The notes beneath the pieces were generated by a model. The model was given only the letters and a program-made list of their open reading frames with translations, did not search any database and was not told where the DNA came from. The position numbers and the translations under genes were made by a program. Shown here in pieces: positions 16,620-24,505 of a DNA stretch of 64,000 bases. Source of the DNA: Sulfuritalea sp. (lineage in GTDB: Bacteria; Pseudomonadota; Gammaproteobacteria; Burkholderiales; Rhodocyclaceae); NCBI GenBank assembly GCA_030651305.1, contig JAUSCI010000028.1, forward strand, positions 24,633 to 88,632. Direction: 5' to 3'. Each line of letters opens with the position of its first letter. Position 1 is the first letter of the stretch.

Positions 16620-17906
16620 TCAAGCCTTCGCGGCGGCAGCGAGGCCGCGATTGAGGTCCTCGATCAGATCGCCGACGTCTTCGAGGCCGATAGACAGGCG
16701 AATGGTGCCCGGATGGATGCCGGAGGCAAGGAGCGCGTCGTCGGACATGCGAAAATGGGTGGTCGATGCCGGGTGGATCACCAGCGATTTGGCGTCGCCG
16801 ACGTTGGCGAGGTGGGAAAAGACGCGCAGGGCTTCGATGAACTTGCGGCCGCCAGTGCGGCCGCTCTTGAGCGTAAAACTGAATACGGAACCGGCCCCGC
16901 GCGGCAGCAGCTTTTGTGCCAGCGCATGGTCGGGATGATTCTCCAGCTCAGGATAGCCGACGCCTGCCACGGCATCGTTCTTCACCAGGTGCGCGACCGC
17001 CTGCCGCGTGTTGGCGATGTGCCGCTCCATGCGCAGCGGCAGGGTTTCGACGCCTTGCAGCAACTGGAAGGCGGTCATCGGGCTCATGCAGGCGCCGAAG
17101 TCGCGCAGGCCCTCGCGACGAGCCCGCAAGAGGAAAGCGGCGATGGTGGACTCCTCGCTGAAATCCATGCCGTGAAAGCCTTCATAGGGCTCGGTCAGCG
17201 TCGGAAACTTACCGCCCGAGGCTTCCCAGTCGAAGGTGCCGCCATCGACCAGCAAGCCGCCGATGGCGACGCCGTGTCCACCGAGGAACTTGGTGGCGGA
17301 ATGAAATATCAGGTCGGCACCGTGGTCAAAGGGACGCATCAGCCAGGGCGTGGTGAAGGTGCTGTCCACCATCAGCGGCAGACCATGCTGATGAGCGATG
17401 GCGGCGACTTCGGGAATGTTCAGTACATCGAGTCCCGGATTGCCCAGCGTTTCGCCGAACAGCAGTCGCGTTTCGGGACGAATCGCGGCGCGCCAGGCGT
17501 CGAGGTCGCGCGGATCGACAAACGTGGTGGTGATGCCAAAGCGCGGCAGCGTGTAATCGAGCAGGTTGTGCGAACCGCCGTACAGCGAACGGCTGGCAAC
17601 GATATGCGAGCCGGCGCCCATCAGCGTGGCGATCGCCAGGTGCAGGGCGGCCTGGCCCGAGGCTGTCGCTATCGCCCCGACCCCGCCTTCGAGTGCGGCG
17701 ATGCGCTCTTCGAGCACGGCATTGGTCGGGTTGGAGATGCGCGAATAGACATGGCCGGCGCGTTCCATGTTGAACAGCGCCGCGGCCTGATCGGAATCCT
17801 TGAAAACGTAGGAGGTGGTGAGATAGATCGGTGTCGCACGCGCGCCATAGCGCTCGTCCGGCACCTGCCCCGCATGCAGGGCCAGGGTGTTGAAATTGTA
17901 GGTCAT
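16620..17906 (-). CDS. metY: O-acetylhomoserine aminocarboxypropyltransferase (sulfhydrylase)
   Basis: A 428-residue Cys/Met-metabolism PLP enzyme. It opens TLALHAGQVPDERYGARATP, has YSRISNPTNAVLE and the PLP Lys in HSATKFLGGHG, and ends with IHPASTTHFRMS and IRLSIGLEDVGDL. Length and the long insert match MetY rather than the shorter MetB/MetC/MetZ. It joins O-acetylhomoserine and sulfide to give homocysteine. Its ATG overlaps the DUF465 stop (ATGA), so translation is coupled to that small gene. Confidence 0.92.
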   Translation of the reverse strand: MTYNFNTLALHAGQVPDERYGARATPIYLTTSYVFKDSDQAAALFNMERAGHVYSRISNPTNAVLEERIAALEGGVGAIATASGQAALHLAIATLMGAGSHIVASRSLYGGSHNLLDYTLPRFGITTTFVDPRDLDAWRAAIRPETRLLFGETLGNPGLDVLNIPEVAAIAHQHGLPLMVDSTFTTPWLMRPFDHGADLIFHSATKFLGGHGVAIGGLLVDGGTFDWEASGGKFPTLTEPYEGFHGMDFSEESTIAAFLLRARREGLRDFGACMSPMTAFQLLQGVETLPLRMERHIANTRQAVAHLVKNDAVAGVGYPELENHPDHALAQKLLPRGAGSVFSFTLKSGRTGGRKFIEALRVFSHLANVGDAKSLVIHPASTTHFRMSDDALLASGIHPGTIRLSIGLEDVGDLIEDLNRGLAAAAKA

Positions 17907-18127
17907 GCGTATTCGTCGGGGTCGGGATCGAGCGTGCGCTCGAGTGCCGAAATGCGATCCTTGATCAGCAGCTTGCGCTTCTTCATGCGTCGTAGCAGGA
18001 GCTGGTCTTCAGGGGGTGCCAGCATCATGCGGCTAATTGCCTCGTCGAGATCGCGATGCTCGGTGCGCAATTCGACCAGGCGGACCTGCAAAGCTTCGGG
18101 AGTCTCGGTCGCGTCTTTGGTTTCCAT
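17903..18127 (-). CDS. DUF465 (YdcH-like) small protein
   Basis: A 74-residue charged coiled-coil protein: LVELRTEHRDLDEAISRM then LLLRRMKKRKLLIKDRI, the DUF465 pattern. Function is unknown for the family. It overlaps metY by 4 bases and follows the CBS gene by 17 bases. The close coupling to metY may reflect regulation or simple packing. Confidence 0.82.
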   Translation of the reverse strand: METKDATETPEALQVRLVELRTEHRDLDEAISRMMLAPPEDQLLLRRMKKRKLLIKDRISALERTLDPDPDEYA

Positions 18128-18144
18128 GTCTCGTTCCGTCCGGT

Positions 18145-18576
18145 TCAGCTTGCGATGTACTGCTCCAGTTGCTTGATCAGGAAGGCCTGCTCGGAAATGG
18201 TTTCCTTGACCAGATCGCCGATCGATACCATGCCGACCACACGCTGATTGGCATCGAGTACGGGCAGGTGACGGACACGTTTGTCGGTCATCAGCGCCAT
18301 CGCCTCGTCGGTCGTCTGTTCGGGCAGGGCGTAGAGCACCTTCTCGGTCATGATCTTCCGCACCGGAGTTTCCTTCGACGAGTTGCCGAGAAGCTCTCCC
18401 TGGCGGGCATAATCCCGCTCGCTGAAGATGCCGGCCAGCTTTCCGTCTTGCATCGCCAGTACGGCGCCGATGTGGTGCTTGGCCATGAGTTCCAGGGCAG
18501 AGAAAACAGTGTCATCCGGCGATACGCAAATTGGTGTGCACGGACGCTCTTCAAGCAATTTCTTCAAGGTCTTCAT
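18145..18576 (-). CDS. CBS-domain protein
   Basis: A 143-residue protein of two CBS motifs (CVSPDDTVFSALELMAKHHI and MALMTDKRVRHLPVLD) forming one Bateman module, with no attached effector domain. Such proteins usually bind adenosine nucleotides or SAM. Linkage with metY makes a methionine/SAM-related ligand conceivable, but that is speculation. GAGGAGG stands just before its ATG, so this is probably the first gene of the run down to yhhN. Confidence 0.88.
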   Translation of the reverse strand: MKTLKKLLEERPCTPICVSPDDTVFSALELMAKHHIGAVLAMQDGKLAGIFSERDYARQGELLGNSSKETPVRKIMTEKVLYALPEQTTDEAMALMTDKRVRHLPVLDANQRVVGMVSIGDLVKETISEQAFLIKQLEQYIAS

Positions 18577-18727
18577 GGTAACTCCTCCTCTGGTTGTCAG
18601 GCCGGCCGCATCATGCCGGAACTACGCGATGTCTGTTGCTTGCTATTGTGCAGGAAGACGGTGTGTGTTGGGCAACAGCCGGAATTCTTCTTCGTCGCAG
18701 CCGGCAGCGTGGGGCGAGCATGTGCTG

Positions 18728-19369
18728 TTACTCCACCAGTCCATGTTCGAGGCCGTAGCGAATCAGCTCGGCGGTGCTCTTGAGTCCCATCTTTTCCAGC
18801 AGGCGGGCGCGATAGGTGCTGACAGTGGCAACGCCGAGGCTTAGTTTTTCCGCGACCTGGGTCAGGGTGTTGCCGGTGGAAATAAGCACCAATACCTGAT
18901 ATTCGCGATCGGTGATCCGCTCGTGCGGCGACTTTTCGGTATTTTCCGAAATCGCTTCGGCGAGCTGCTGGGCGACGGCCGGGCTGAGGTATTTCTTGCC
19001 GGAGGCCACCTGGCGAATCGCGGTAACCAGCAGTTCGGGCGCGCTCTGTTTGGTCAGGTATCCCGAGGCGCCTGCCTTCAAGGCGCGAATGGCGTATTGC
19101 TCCTCGGGATGCATGCTCAGAATCAGCACCGGCAGGCGCGGGAATTCCTTCTTCAGTTGTTTCAGCGTATCGATGCCGTTCCGGTTGGGCATCGATACGT
19201 CGAGCAGGAACACGTCCCACACCTGCTGTCGTGCCAGTATCAGGGCTTCGGCGCCATCGCCGGCTTCGCCGGTAACCAGCAAATCCTCGGTTTCGGAAAG
19301 TATCTGCTTGAGCCCCTGCCGGACAATGGCATGGTCATCGGCAATAAGGACGTGGATCTTGTCGGCCAT
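18728..19369 (-). CDS. NarL/FixJ-family response regulator
   Basis: A 213-residue regulator: receiver (VLIADDHAIVRQGL; phospho-Asp in VFLLDVSMPNRNG; ILSMH; Lys in GYLTKQS) and a C-terminal LuxR-type helix-turn-helix (ITDREYQVLVLISTGNTLTQ, VATVSTYRARLLEKMGL). It starts 2 bases after the sensor kinase stop, so the two form a pair. Targets are not visible; the next gene downstream encodes the CBS protein after about 150 bases without a gene. Confidence 0.92.
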   Translation of the reverse strand: MADKIHVLIADDHAIVRQGLKQILSETEDLLVTGEAGDGAEALILARQQVWDVFLLDVSMPNRNGIDTLKQLKKEFPRLPVLILSMHPEEQYAIRALKAGASGYLTKQSAPELLVTAIRQVASGKKYLSPAVAQQLAEAISENTEKSPHERITDREYQVLVLISTGNTLTQVAEKLSLGVATVSTYRARLLEKMGLKSTAELIRYGLEHGLVE

Positions 19370-19371
19370 GA

Positions 19372-20898
19372 TTAAAACAGCTTGTGTTGCAATTCCTCTT
19401 CGTCCGGAGGTTCTACGCCGGCCTGTTCCGGAACGCGCAGGATGATGTGAGTGCCGCCGTGTTCCGCCGGTCCGATAAGAAATTCTCCGGCAAGGCTCAA
19501 TACCCGCTCCCGGATTCCGCGCAACCCGAATGATTTTGGCTTATGCATGTCTGCTTCTGAAATGCCGCGACCATTGTCCCTGATCTCCAGCAGGATGTTA
19601 CCCCGTTCGCGCCGCAAACGCATGACAACAAGCGATGCGTGCGCATGTTTCGCAACATTCGTCAGCGCCTCCTGGGCAATGCGGAACAGTGCCAGCGAGG
19701 TATCCGGCTCCGGCTCGATGGCATCTTCGTCGCATTGCACCCGGCACGGAATGCCAAAGCGCTGGGTAAAGTCTTCCGCCTGGCATTCAATTGCGGCGGG
19801 CAGGCCGAACTCCTTGAGAATGCCGGGTCGCAGTTCCCGTGCGACGCGGCTGGCGGTGCTCATCGCCTGGTCGAGCAGATGCTCGATGGAATGTGCCTTC
19901 TCGCGCAGACGGTCGGCGCCTTCCGGCAGCTTGCTGGCCAGATGCGCGGCCTCTATTTTCAGAAAAACGAGGATGGAGCCGAGTTCGTCGTGGATGTCGC
20001 GCGAAATTCGTTCCCGCTCTTCTTCCTTGACGGCTTCGAGGTGGGTGGAAAGCTCCGCCAGTTGCTGCCGCGAACCGCGCAGTTCGGCCTCGCTTTCTTT
20101 GCTTTCGGTAATGTTGGTGGCAATTCCGCGCCATTCGACAACGCCGGAATCGAAATGATGCGGCGTCGAACGCAAGTTGATCCACTTTTGTCGAGTACGG
20201 CCGCGGGTGCAGCCTTCCCAGTTGAGCAAGCGGCCCTTGGCGGCCGACTCGCGCAAGGCGTTTTCCAGGCTGCTCCGCGTTTCGGCGTCGAAGGCATCGA
20301 ACAGTCTGCCGGCCGAGGCCAGCAGGTGCTGCTGTTTGAAGCCAAAGAGCTTCTGGCAGCCTTCACTGACGAACAGGAAGCGAAACCCGCCTTCGACGTC
20401 GCGGCGCAATTGAAACAGCATGCCCGGCAGGTTCGAGGCTAGCGCGTCAAAACGCGCCTGGCTCTCGTTGAGCATTTCCAGCGCGGCACGGTGGTCGGCG
20501 CGGTGCCGGGCTTCGCGCACTTCACGTTCGACGGCGGGAATCAGCCGTTCGAGCCGGTCTGCATCGATCACGTCACGTGCCCCCGCTTTCATGGCCGGCT
20601 GCGTTCCGCGCTCGTCGCTGGGGCCAGCCACGACAATCAGGGGCAGATCAAGACCGGCTTCGTCGATATGCCTGACCACCTCCTGGACTGAAAGCGAACT
20701 GAGGCCAGGAATGTAAAGCGCGGCATCCCAAGGCTGCTCGCCCAAGGCGTCGCGCAGCCCGTATGGCGTATCGACGCGGTGGAATTCGGAGGCTTTGTCC
20801 GCTTCTGCAAAGACCGGCAGCAGCCTCGCCGCGACCTTGTCCGAGGCAGCGACAAGAAGTAAATGCAAAGCCTGGCGGGGAGTCGAACTGGCGACCAT
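19372..20898 (-). CDS. NarX/DegS-type sensor histidine kinase with degenerate receiver and PAS domains
   Basis: A 508-residue cytoplasmic kinase. Residues 1-125 look like a receiver fold but WDAALYIPGLSSLS lacks the phospho-acceptor Asp. A PAS domain (about 145-270, LPGMLFQLRRDVEGGFRFLF) follows, then HisKA_3 with His in ERERISRDIHDELGS, and a HATPase with FRIAQEALTNVAKHAHAS and IRDNGRGISE. No transmembrane helices are seen. I chose ATG 20898; a TTG two codons upstream is the alternative. It pairs with the NarL-type regulator downstream. Confidence 0.9.
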   Translation of the reverse strand: MVASSTPRQALHLLLVAASDKVAARLLPVFAEADKASEFHRVDTPYGLRDALGEQPWDAALYIPGLSSLSVQEVVRHIDEAGLDLPLIVVAGPSDERGTQPAMKAGARDVIDADRLERLIPAVEREVREARHRADHRAALEMLNESQARFDALASNLPGMLFQLRRDVEGGFRFLFVSEGCQKLFGFKQQHLLASAGRLFDAFDAETRSSLENALRESAAKGRLLNWEGCTRGRTRQKWINLRSTPHHFDSGVVEWRGIATNITESKESEAELRGSRQQLAELSTHLEAVKEEERERISRDIHDELGSILVFLKIEAAHLASKLPEGADRLREKAHSIEHLLDQAMSTASRVARELRPGILKEFGLPAAIECQAEDFTQRFGIPCRVQCDEDAIEPEPDTSLALFRIAQEALTNVAKHAHASLVVMRLRRERGNILLEIRDNGRGISEADMHKPKSFGLRGIRERVLSLAGEFLIGPAEHGGTHIILRVPEQAGVEPPDEEELQHKLF

Positions 20899-20927
20899 GG
20901 GCAACGTTGATGGTGGAGAAGACGAAG

Positions 20928-20957
20928 TTTATAGCAGCGAACCGGCTCCGCTATAAT
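20928..20957 (+). promoter_or_regulatory. Promoter of tRNA-Thr
   Basis: TATAAT at 20952-20957 is a perfect -10, 9 bases before the tRNA. TTTATA at 20928-20933 is a weaker -35 with an 18-base spacer. Confidence 0.6.
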
Positions 20958-20966
20958 TCGCTTGAA

Positions 20967-21042
20967 GCCGGCATAGCTCAGATGGTAGAGCAACCGCCTT
21001 GTAAGCGGTAGGTCACCAGTTCGATTCCGGTTGCCGGCACCA
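20967..21042 (+). tRNA. tRNA-Thr (UGU anticodon)
   Basis: A 76-base cloverleaf with encoded CCA. The acceptor arms GCCGGCA and TGCCGGC pair, the anticodon loop CTTGTAA carries TGT, and the T loop is TTCGATT. The integrase gene starts 220 bases downstream, so this gene's 3' end is the likely attachment site of the element that follows. Confidence 0.95.
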
Positions 21043-21113
21043 TCGACCTGCCTTGCGTGATATTTCTTGATACGACGTGAAGCAACAAAAGGCCCCTTAG
21101 TCCTAGCATCATC

Positions 21114-21135
21114 AGGCCTTCGTGGCTTTTTCTTT
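21114..21135 (+). terminator. Possible terminator after tRNA-Thr
   Basis: AGGCC, a 5-base loop, GGCTT and a run of T with one C. The stem is only 5 pairs with one wobble, so this is tentative. Confidence 0.35.
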
Positions 21136-21160
21136 GTGTCGCACCGTATCAAATCATCTC

Positions 21161-21231
21161 TTGACATCGCAGCCGCAGGCGGGTAGAAATACGGGTAGCA
21201 CTCAAACGGGTAGCGTGAGTTCTACCCGTTT
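21161..21231 (+). promoter_or_regulatory. Integrase promoter overlapped by CGGGTAG iterons and a perfect inverted repeat
   Basis: TTGACA at 21161-21166 and TAGAAA at 21184-21189 (17-base spacer) make a plausible promoter. CGGGTAG occurs at 21180, 21192 and 21207, and its complement CTACCCG at 21222. AAACGGGTAG (21204-21213) and CTACCCGTTT (21222-21231) form perfect 10-base arms around 8 bases. The layout suggests a binding site for the integrase or a repressor that controls int. Confidence 0.6.
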
Positions 21232-21261
21232 CGGGCCGCAAACCCAGACAGGAGGCCGACC

Positions 21262-22506
21262 ATGCTCCGCACTGCGAACCGATTAAACGACCTGGCCGTC
21301 AAGCGTGCCAAGGCCGATCCTGCGGGGCAAAAGACGGCGATCTATCCCGATGGGCTGGGGCTTCGCCTGGTGGTCACTCCGACCGGCAGGAAGCATTTCG
21401 AATACAAGACGGCCGCGGGCGGCACCGAGCGCACCGTCCGGCTGGGGCAGTATCCCGAAATGAGCCTTGATGCGGCCCGGCAGGAGGCGGCACGGTTGCG
21501 GCAGCTTGCGCGGGAGGGGCAGAACCCGGTCCAGGTCAAGAAGATCGAGCGCATCCGCAACAGGGTCAAGTCGTCGACTACATTTCAATCCGTAGCCGAT
21601 GAACTGCTGGCCGGCAAGAAGAAGAATTGCAGTCCGGCTTACTTCAAGAAGATCAGCGGGGGCATTCGGGCGAACTTGTTTCCCCTGCTGGGCACGCTCC
21701 CGATTCAGGAAATCGACGCGCCGGTTCTGCGTGAGTCCCTGCGCAAGATCGAGGCGCGCGGCGCCCTGGAAATGCTGGGCAATGTTCGGCGCTGGGCCGG
21801 CGAAGTGTTCGACTTTGCCAAGGCAAACGGACAATTCACTGGTGACAATCCGGCGCAAGCTCTGTTGAAGAACGTATTCAAGAAGCACGAAGGCGAGAAC
21901 ATGCGGGCGCTGGCTTGGGTCGATGTGCCGAGCTTCATGCGCGGACTGGATACCGTGGAGGCTGCACCGCCGACGATTGCCGCCATCAGGCTTGTGATGC
22001 TGACCGCCTGCCGGCCTGGCGAAGTGCGCGGCGCGCGCTGGGAAGAATTCGACTTAGACCGGGCACGATGGACGATTCCGGCAGGGCGCATGAAGATGGG
22101 GAATCCCCATTCCGTCCCGTTGTCGCGGCAAGCGTTGCAGATCCTCGCGGACCTCAAGAGCCTGACCGGCGAACGTGAATACCTGTTTCCGAGCAGGCCA
22201 GGCAGCAAGGGCAAGGCGATCAGCGATATGGCCGTGCTGAAGGCAGTCAAGCGCGCAGCGGGCAAGGACATTCACGCTCACGGATTCCGGGCGCTGTTTT
22301 CGACGCACGTCGCCGAGTCTGGCAAATGGCAGGACAACGTCAAAGAGGCGGCGCTGGCGCACGGCAAACGAGGCATTGAGGGCGTATATGACAGGGCGAC
22401 TCATTACCCCGAGCGCGCCAAGCTGATGCAGTGGTATGCCGACGAGATTGACGCAGCGATAAAGGGTGCCGACGTGATACCAATTTCAGGCAAGACCGCC
22501 GCCTGA
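21262..22506 (+). CDS. P4-type tyrosine recombinase (integrase)
   Basis: A 414-residue integrase with the DUF4102-like N-terminal arm domain (AIYPDGLGLRLVVTPTGRKH, VRLGQYPEMSLDAAR) and the catalytic C-terminal domain. Catalytic residues: Arg in CRPGEVRGARWEE, HxxR in HAHGFRALFSTH, a late His in ALAHGKRGIEGVYDRATHY, and the nucleophile Tyr in that last segment. It should integrate or excise an island at the adjacent tRNA-Thr. GGAGG precedes the ATG. A distal copy of the tRNA-Thr 3' end was not found by eye. Confidence 0.93.
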   Translation: MLRTANRLNDLAVKRAKADPAGQKTAIYPDGLGLRLVVTPTGRKHFEYKTAAGGTERTVRLGQYPEMSLDAARQEAARLRQLAREGQNPVQVKKIERIRNRVKSSTTFQSVADELLAGKKKNCSPAYFKKISGGIRANLFPLLGTLPIQEIDAPVLRESLRKIEARGALEMLGNVRRWAGEVFDFAKANGQFTGDNPAQALLKNVFKKHEGENMRALAWVDVPSFMRGLDTVEAAPPTIAAIRLVMLTACRPGEVRGARWEEFDLDRARWTIPAGRMKMGNPHSVPLSRQALQILADLKSLTGEREYLFPSRPGSKGKAISDMAVLKAVKRAAGKDIHAHGFRALFSTHVAESGKWQDNVKEAALAHGKRGIEGVYDRATHYPERAKLMQWYADEIDAAIKGADVIPISGKTAA

Positions 22507-22587
22507 CGGACTCAGGCAAAGCGGGCCGGGAAGGCGAGGCAACGCCGACCAGGCCCTGACCACGAAGCAACTACCAGGAGTTACAAC

Positions 22588-22923
22588 ATGGCTACCGCAA
22601 ATACTACCAGCAGCAAGCAATCATCTGAACCGGCCGCACAGGCCTGGCCGGATCTGCTCTACTCATCGGATGTACCGATGCCCATTGGCATTCGTCCTGG
22701 CGCGACGATTGATGACGTGGAAAACCTCCTATCAGCCAAGCTGGTCCAACTGGAAGCGATGCTGCTGGCGACACACGGCGAAGCCGGGGAAAGTTTCCGC
22801 TGTCGAAGCGATGTCCAGCAAGACAATTTCATGTGGAGTTGCATGGATGTTGCCACCGAGTGCCGCGCCTTGTTCAGCGCGCTGAACGACTCCCACGTGA
22901 ATCAGGAAGGCGGTGCAGCGTGA
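22588..22923 (+). CDS. Hypothetical protein, accessory island
   Basis: A 111-residue acidic protein with an unstructured Ser/Thr/Ala-rich start, then AWPDLLYSSDVPMPIGIRPG and a helical C-terminal part (FMWSCMDVATECRALFSAL). The pattern is faintly like DUF3077/DUF6124-type small proteins, not certain. CAGGAG precedes the ATG. It is the first gene after the integrase, and its stop overlaps the next GTG (GTGA), opening a chain of overlapping genes. Confidence 0.7.
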   Translation: MATANTTSSKQSSEPAAQAWPDLLYSSDVPMPIGIRPGATIDDVENLLSAKLVQLEAMLLATHGEAGESFRCRSDVQQDNFMWSCMDVATECRALFSALNDSHVNQEGGAA

Positions 22924-23438
22924 GCGCCAAGACAATCGAAGCCGCACCGACATCGGCCGCAGCCGACGCGGCTCTCGGGCTCGTCGTCATCACCGAACGG
23001 TGGTTCTCGCGGTTTGACGGAACGCGCGCACAGCTTGAGGCAGAGGGCATTCTCCCCAAGGATTTCGAGTGGCCCATCGACCATGATGCCACCCCCCGAT
23101 GGCAAGTCGGACCGTTCGATTTCTGGTTGCACCGCGAGCGCCCGCCCGGCGCCAAGGGGCCGAGAAAGCAGTTCTCCGACTGCGACTGGTTTTCCCTGGG
23201 CTGGGGACTGACGGATCACCTATCGCTTGCAGAGGAGGGGATTGCCCGCAAGGCGCAGGAATTGAAGGATGCCATCTACCGCAACAGCGCGGAGGGTCAG
23301 GCGAAGTGGAGCGCCCAATATGAGCGTTACCGCGTCGCATGCCAGGACAAAGAATTTCAAGCCTTCAAAGCCACCATCCCCGGCCTCGTCGCGCCAAAGC
23401 GCGGTCGCCGGCCAAAGTGCAGCGACCAGCCGCAATGA
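22920..23438 (+). CDS. Hypothetical protein, accessory island
   Basis: A 172-residue protein starting at GTG 22920 within the preceding stop. Segments include ERWFSRFDGTRAQLEAEGIL, WQVGPFDFWLHRERPPGAKG and a basic C-terminus (APKRGRRPKC). Aromatic-rich and probably soluble; no family recognised. The stop overlaps the next ATG by 4 bases. Phage-derived genes often show such aromatic, small, soluble products, but there is no direct evidence of function. Confidence 0.7.
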   Translation: MSAKTIEAAPTSAAADAALGLVVITERWFSRFDGTRAQLEAEGILPKDFEWPIDHDATPRWQVGPFDFWLHRERPPGAKGPRKQFSDCDWFSLGWGLTDHLSLAEEGIARKAQELKDAIYRNSAEGQAKWSAQYERYRVACQDKEFQAFKATIPGLVAPKRGRRPKCSDQPQ

Positions 23439-23596
23439 CCACCAGCATCACCCACCGCCGCACGCCAGCCGAGAAGCAGGAGGCCGCGCTGGTGGCGGCT
23501 TTCCGCAGGATGCTGCCGCGCGATCGGGTGAAGCTGCTGCGGGCGGTGCGCCCTTCCGGAATACAATTGGCATTCAAGAGGGGGATGACGCCATGA
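23435..23596 (+). CDS. Small basic hypothetical protein
   Basis: 53 residues starting MTTSITHRRTPAEKQEAALV, with a basic helical middle (FRRMLPRDRVKLLRAVRP). Overlaps both neighbours by 4 bases (ATGA on each side), which supports a real gene despite its size. Unknown function. Confidence 0.6.
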   Translation: MTTSITHRRTPAEKQEAALVAAFRRMLPRDRVKLLRAVRPSGIQLAFKRGMTP

Positions 23597-24003
23597 CTCG
23601 AGCCTTGCTGCTGCTATCCGTAGTTTCTGCGCTATCTGGTTGCGCCACCGTTCGCCAGCAAGACCTCGATGCATGGGTAGGCATGCCCGTTGAGGCGTTG
23701 GACACGCATTCGCTCTTCATTACGGTACCGATGTACAAGAGCATCACGCAGAGCGGCATGGAAGTGCGGAACTATGCCAACGGCGGGGATGTGGCGTCGT
23801 GCTTCACCAATGCAGGGGCATCAGGGAAGGGGAAGTATGCGAACGCAAATGCCTTCACCACCTGCTCGAGCAATCGCGTCGTCTGCAACAACATCTTCTA
23901 CATCAGGGATGGGGTTGTGGTTGAGTACGCACCTACCGGCAGTTGCTACACCGACGACACGGTTCGGCCTCAGGCCCGGTACCTGACGCTCAAGAAGAAA
24001 TAG
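23593..24003 (+). CDS. Predicted lipoprotein, accessory island
   Basis: 136 residues with a lipoprotein signal: MTRALLLLSVVSALSGCATV, lipobox LSGC with Cys about residue 17. The mature part has an N-terminal WVGMPVEALDTH segment like that of small outer-membrane lipoproteins, and several cysteines (CFTNAG, CSSNRVVCNN, GSCYTDD) that may form disulfides in the periplasm. It starts inside the stop of the previous gene. A strong terminator follows at 24034. Confidence 0.78.
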   Translation: MTRALLLLSVVSALSGCATVRQQDLDAWVGMPVEALDTHSLFITVPMYKSITQSGMEVRNYANGGDVASCFTNAGASGKGKYANANAFTTCSSNRVVCNNIFYIRDGVVVEYAPTGSCYTDDTVRPQARYLTLKKK

Positions 24004-24033
24004 CCAGAAGCGATTCTGGCGCGCCAATTACCG

Positions 24034-24058
24034 CCCCGGCTCCGGCCGGGGTTTTTGT
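24034..24058 (+). terminator. Rho-independent terminator after the lipoprotein gene
   Basis: CCCCGG (24034-24039) pairs with CCGGGG (24046-24051), followed by TTTTTGTTT. Confidence 0.8.
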
Positions 24059-24156
24059 TTCGGCTCGCATCCCAGCGCGGTGCTGCCCAGAATAGGCCCG
24101 CGAGCTCAGCAGTACAATTGAACATCCCATTCGGCTGCCAAGGAAGAACAATCCCT

Positions 24157-24492
24157 ATGTCGCCAACGCTTGAACGGACAATCGGTAGCATCATCGTTGT
24201 TGGAGTGCTTGCGGCTTGGGCTTACAACTCATGGGTGGTGCAGCCAGAAAAACAGCGCCAGCGCTACGTGGGGCAGCAAGCCGAGGCGTCCCAACGCTTC
24301 AAGGATTGGGCCTACGTCGCCAGGGAAAAGGAGGTGGCGCCGGGCGAGACGGTCAAGCTGGTCGTCATTCCGCACCCGACGGGCATCGAGTTCATGGATA
24401 CCAAATGCCTGATCTATACCCACCGTGAATTCAAGACCAGCGCCATGATCTGCCCCGATGCCAAGCAGAGCGACATCGAGCCACCCGAATGA
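24157..24492 (+). CDS. Hypothetical single-pass membrane protein
   Basis: 111 residues: MSPTLERTIGSIIVVGVLAA is an N-terminal membrane anchor, and the rest is exported or cytoplasmic, ending with two Cys (TKCLIY, AMICPD). AAGGAAG lies about 12 bases before ATG 24157, which matches the anchor. An earlier ATG at 24055 overlaps the terminator and is rejected. No family recognised. It starts a second overlapping gene set after the terminator. Confidence 0.68.
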   Translation: MSPTLERTIGSIIVVGVLAAWAYNSWVVQPEKQRQRYVGQQAEASQRFKDWAYVAREKEVAPGETVKLVVIPHPTGIEFMDTKCLIYTHREFKTSAMICPDAKQSDIEPPE

Positions 24493-24505
24493 AGGAAGGG
24501 GAGAA

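Noticed and set aside
15004..18176. Two long + strand open frames opposite the MFS, hydrolase and metY genes
   Set aside because: The minus strand encodes clear families throughout; the + translations are low-complexity and lack ribosome sites.
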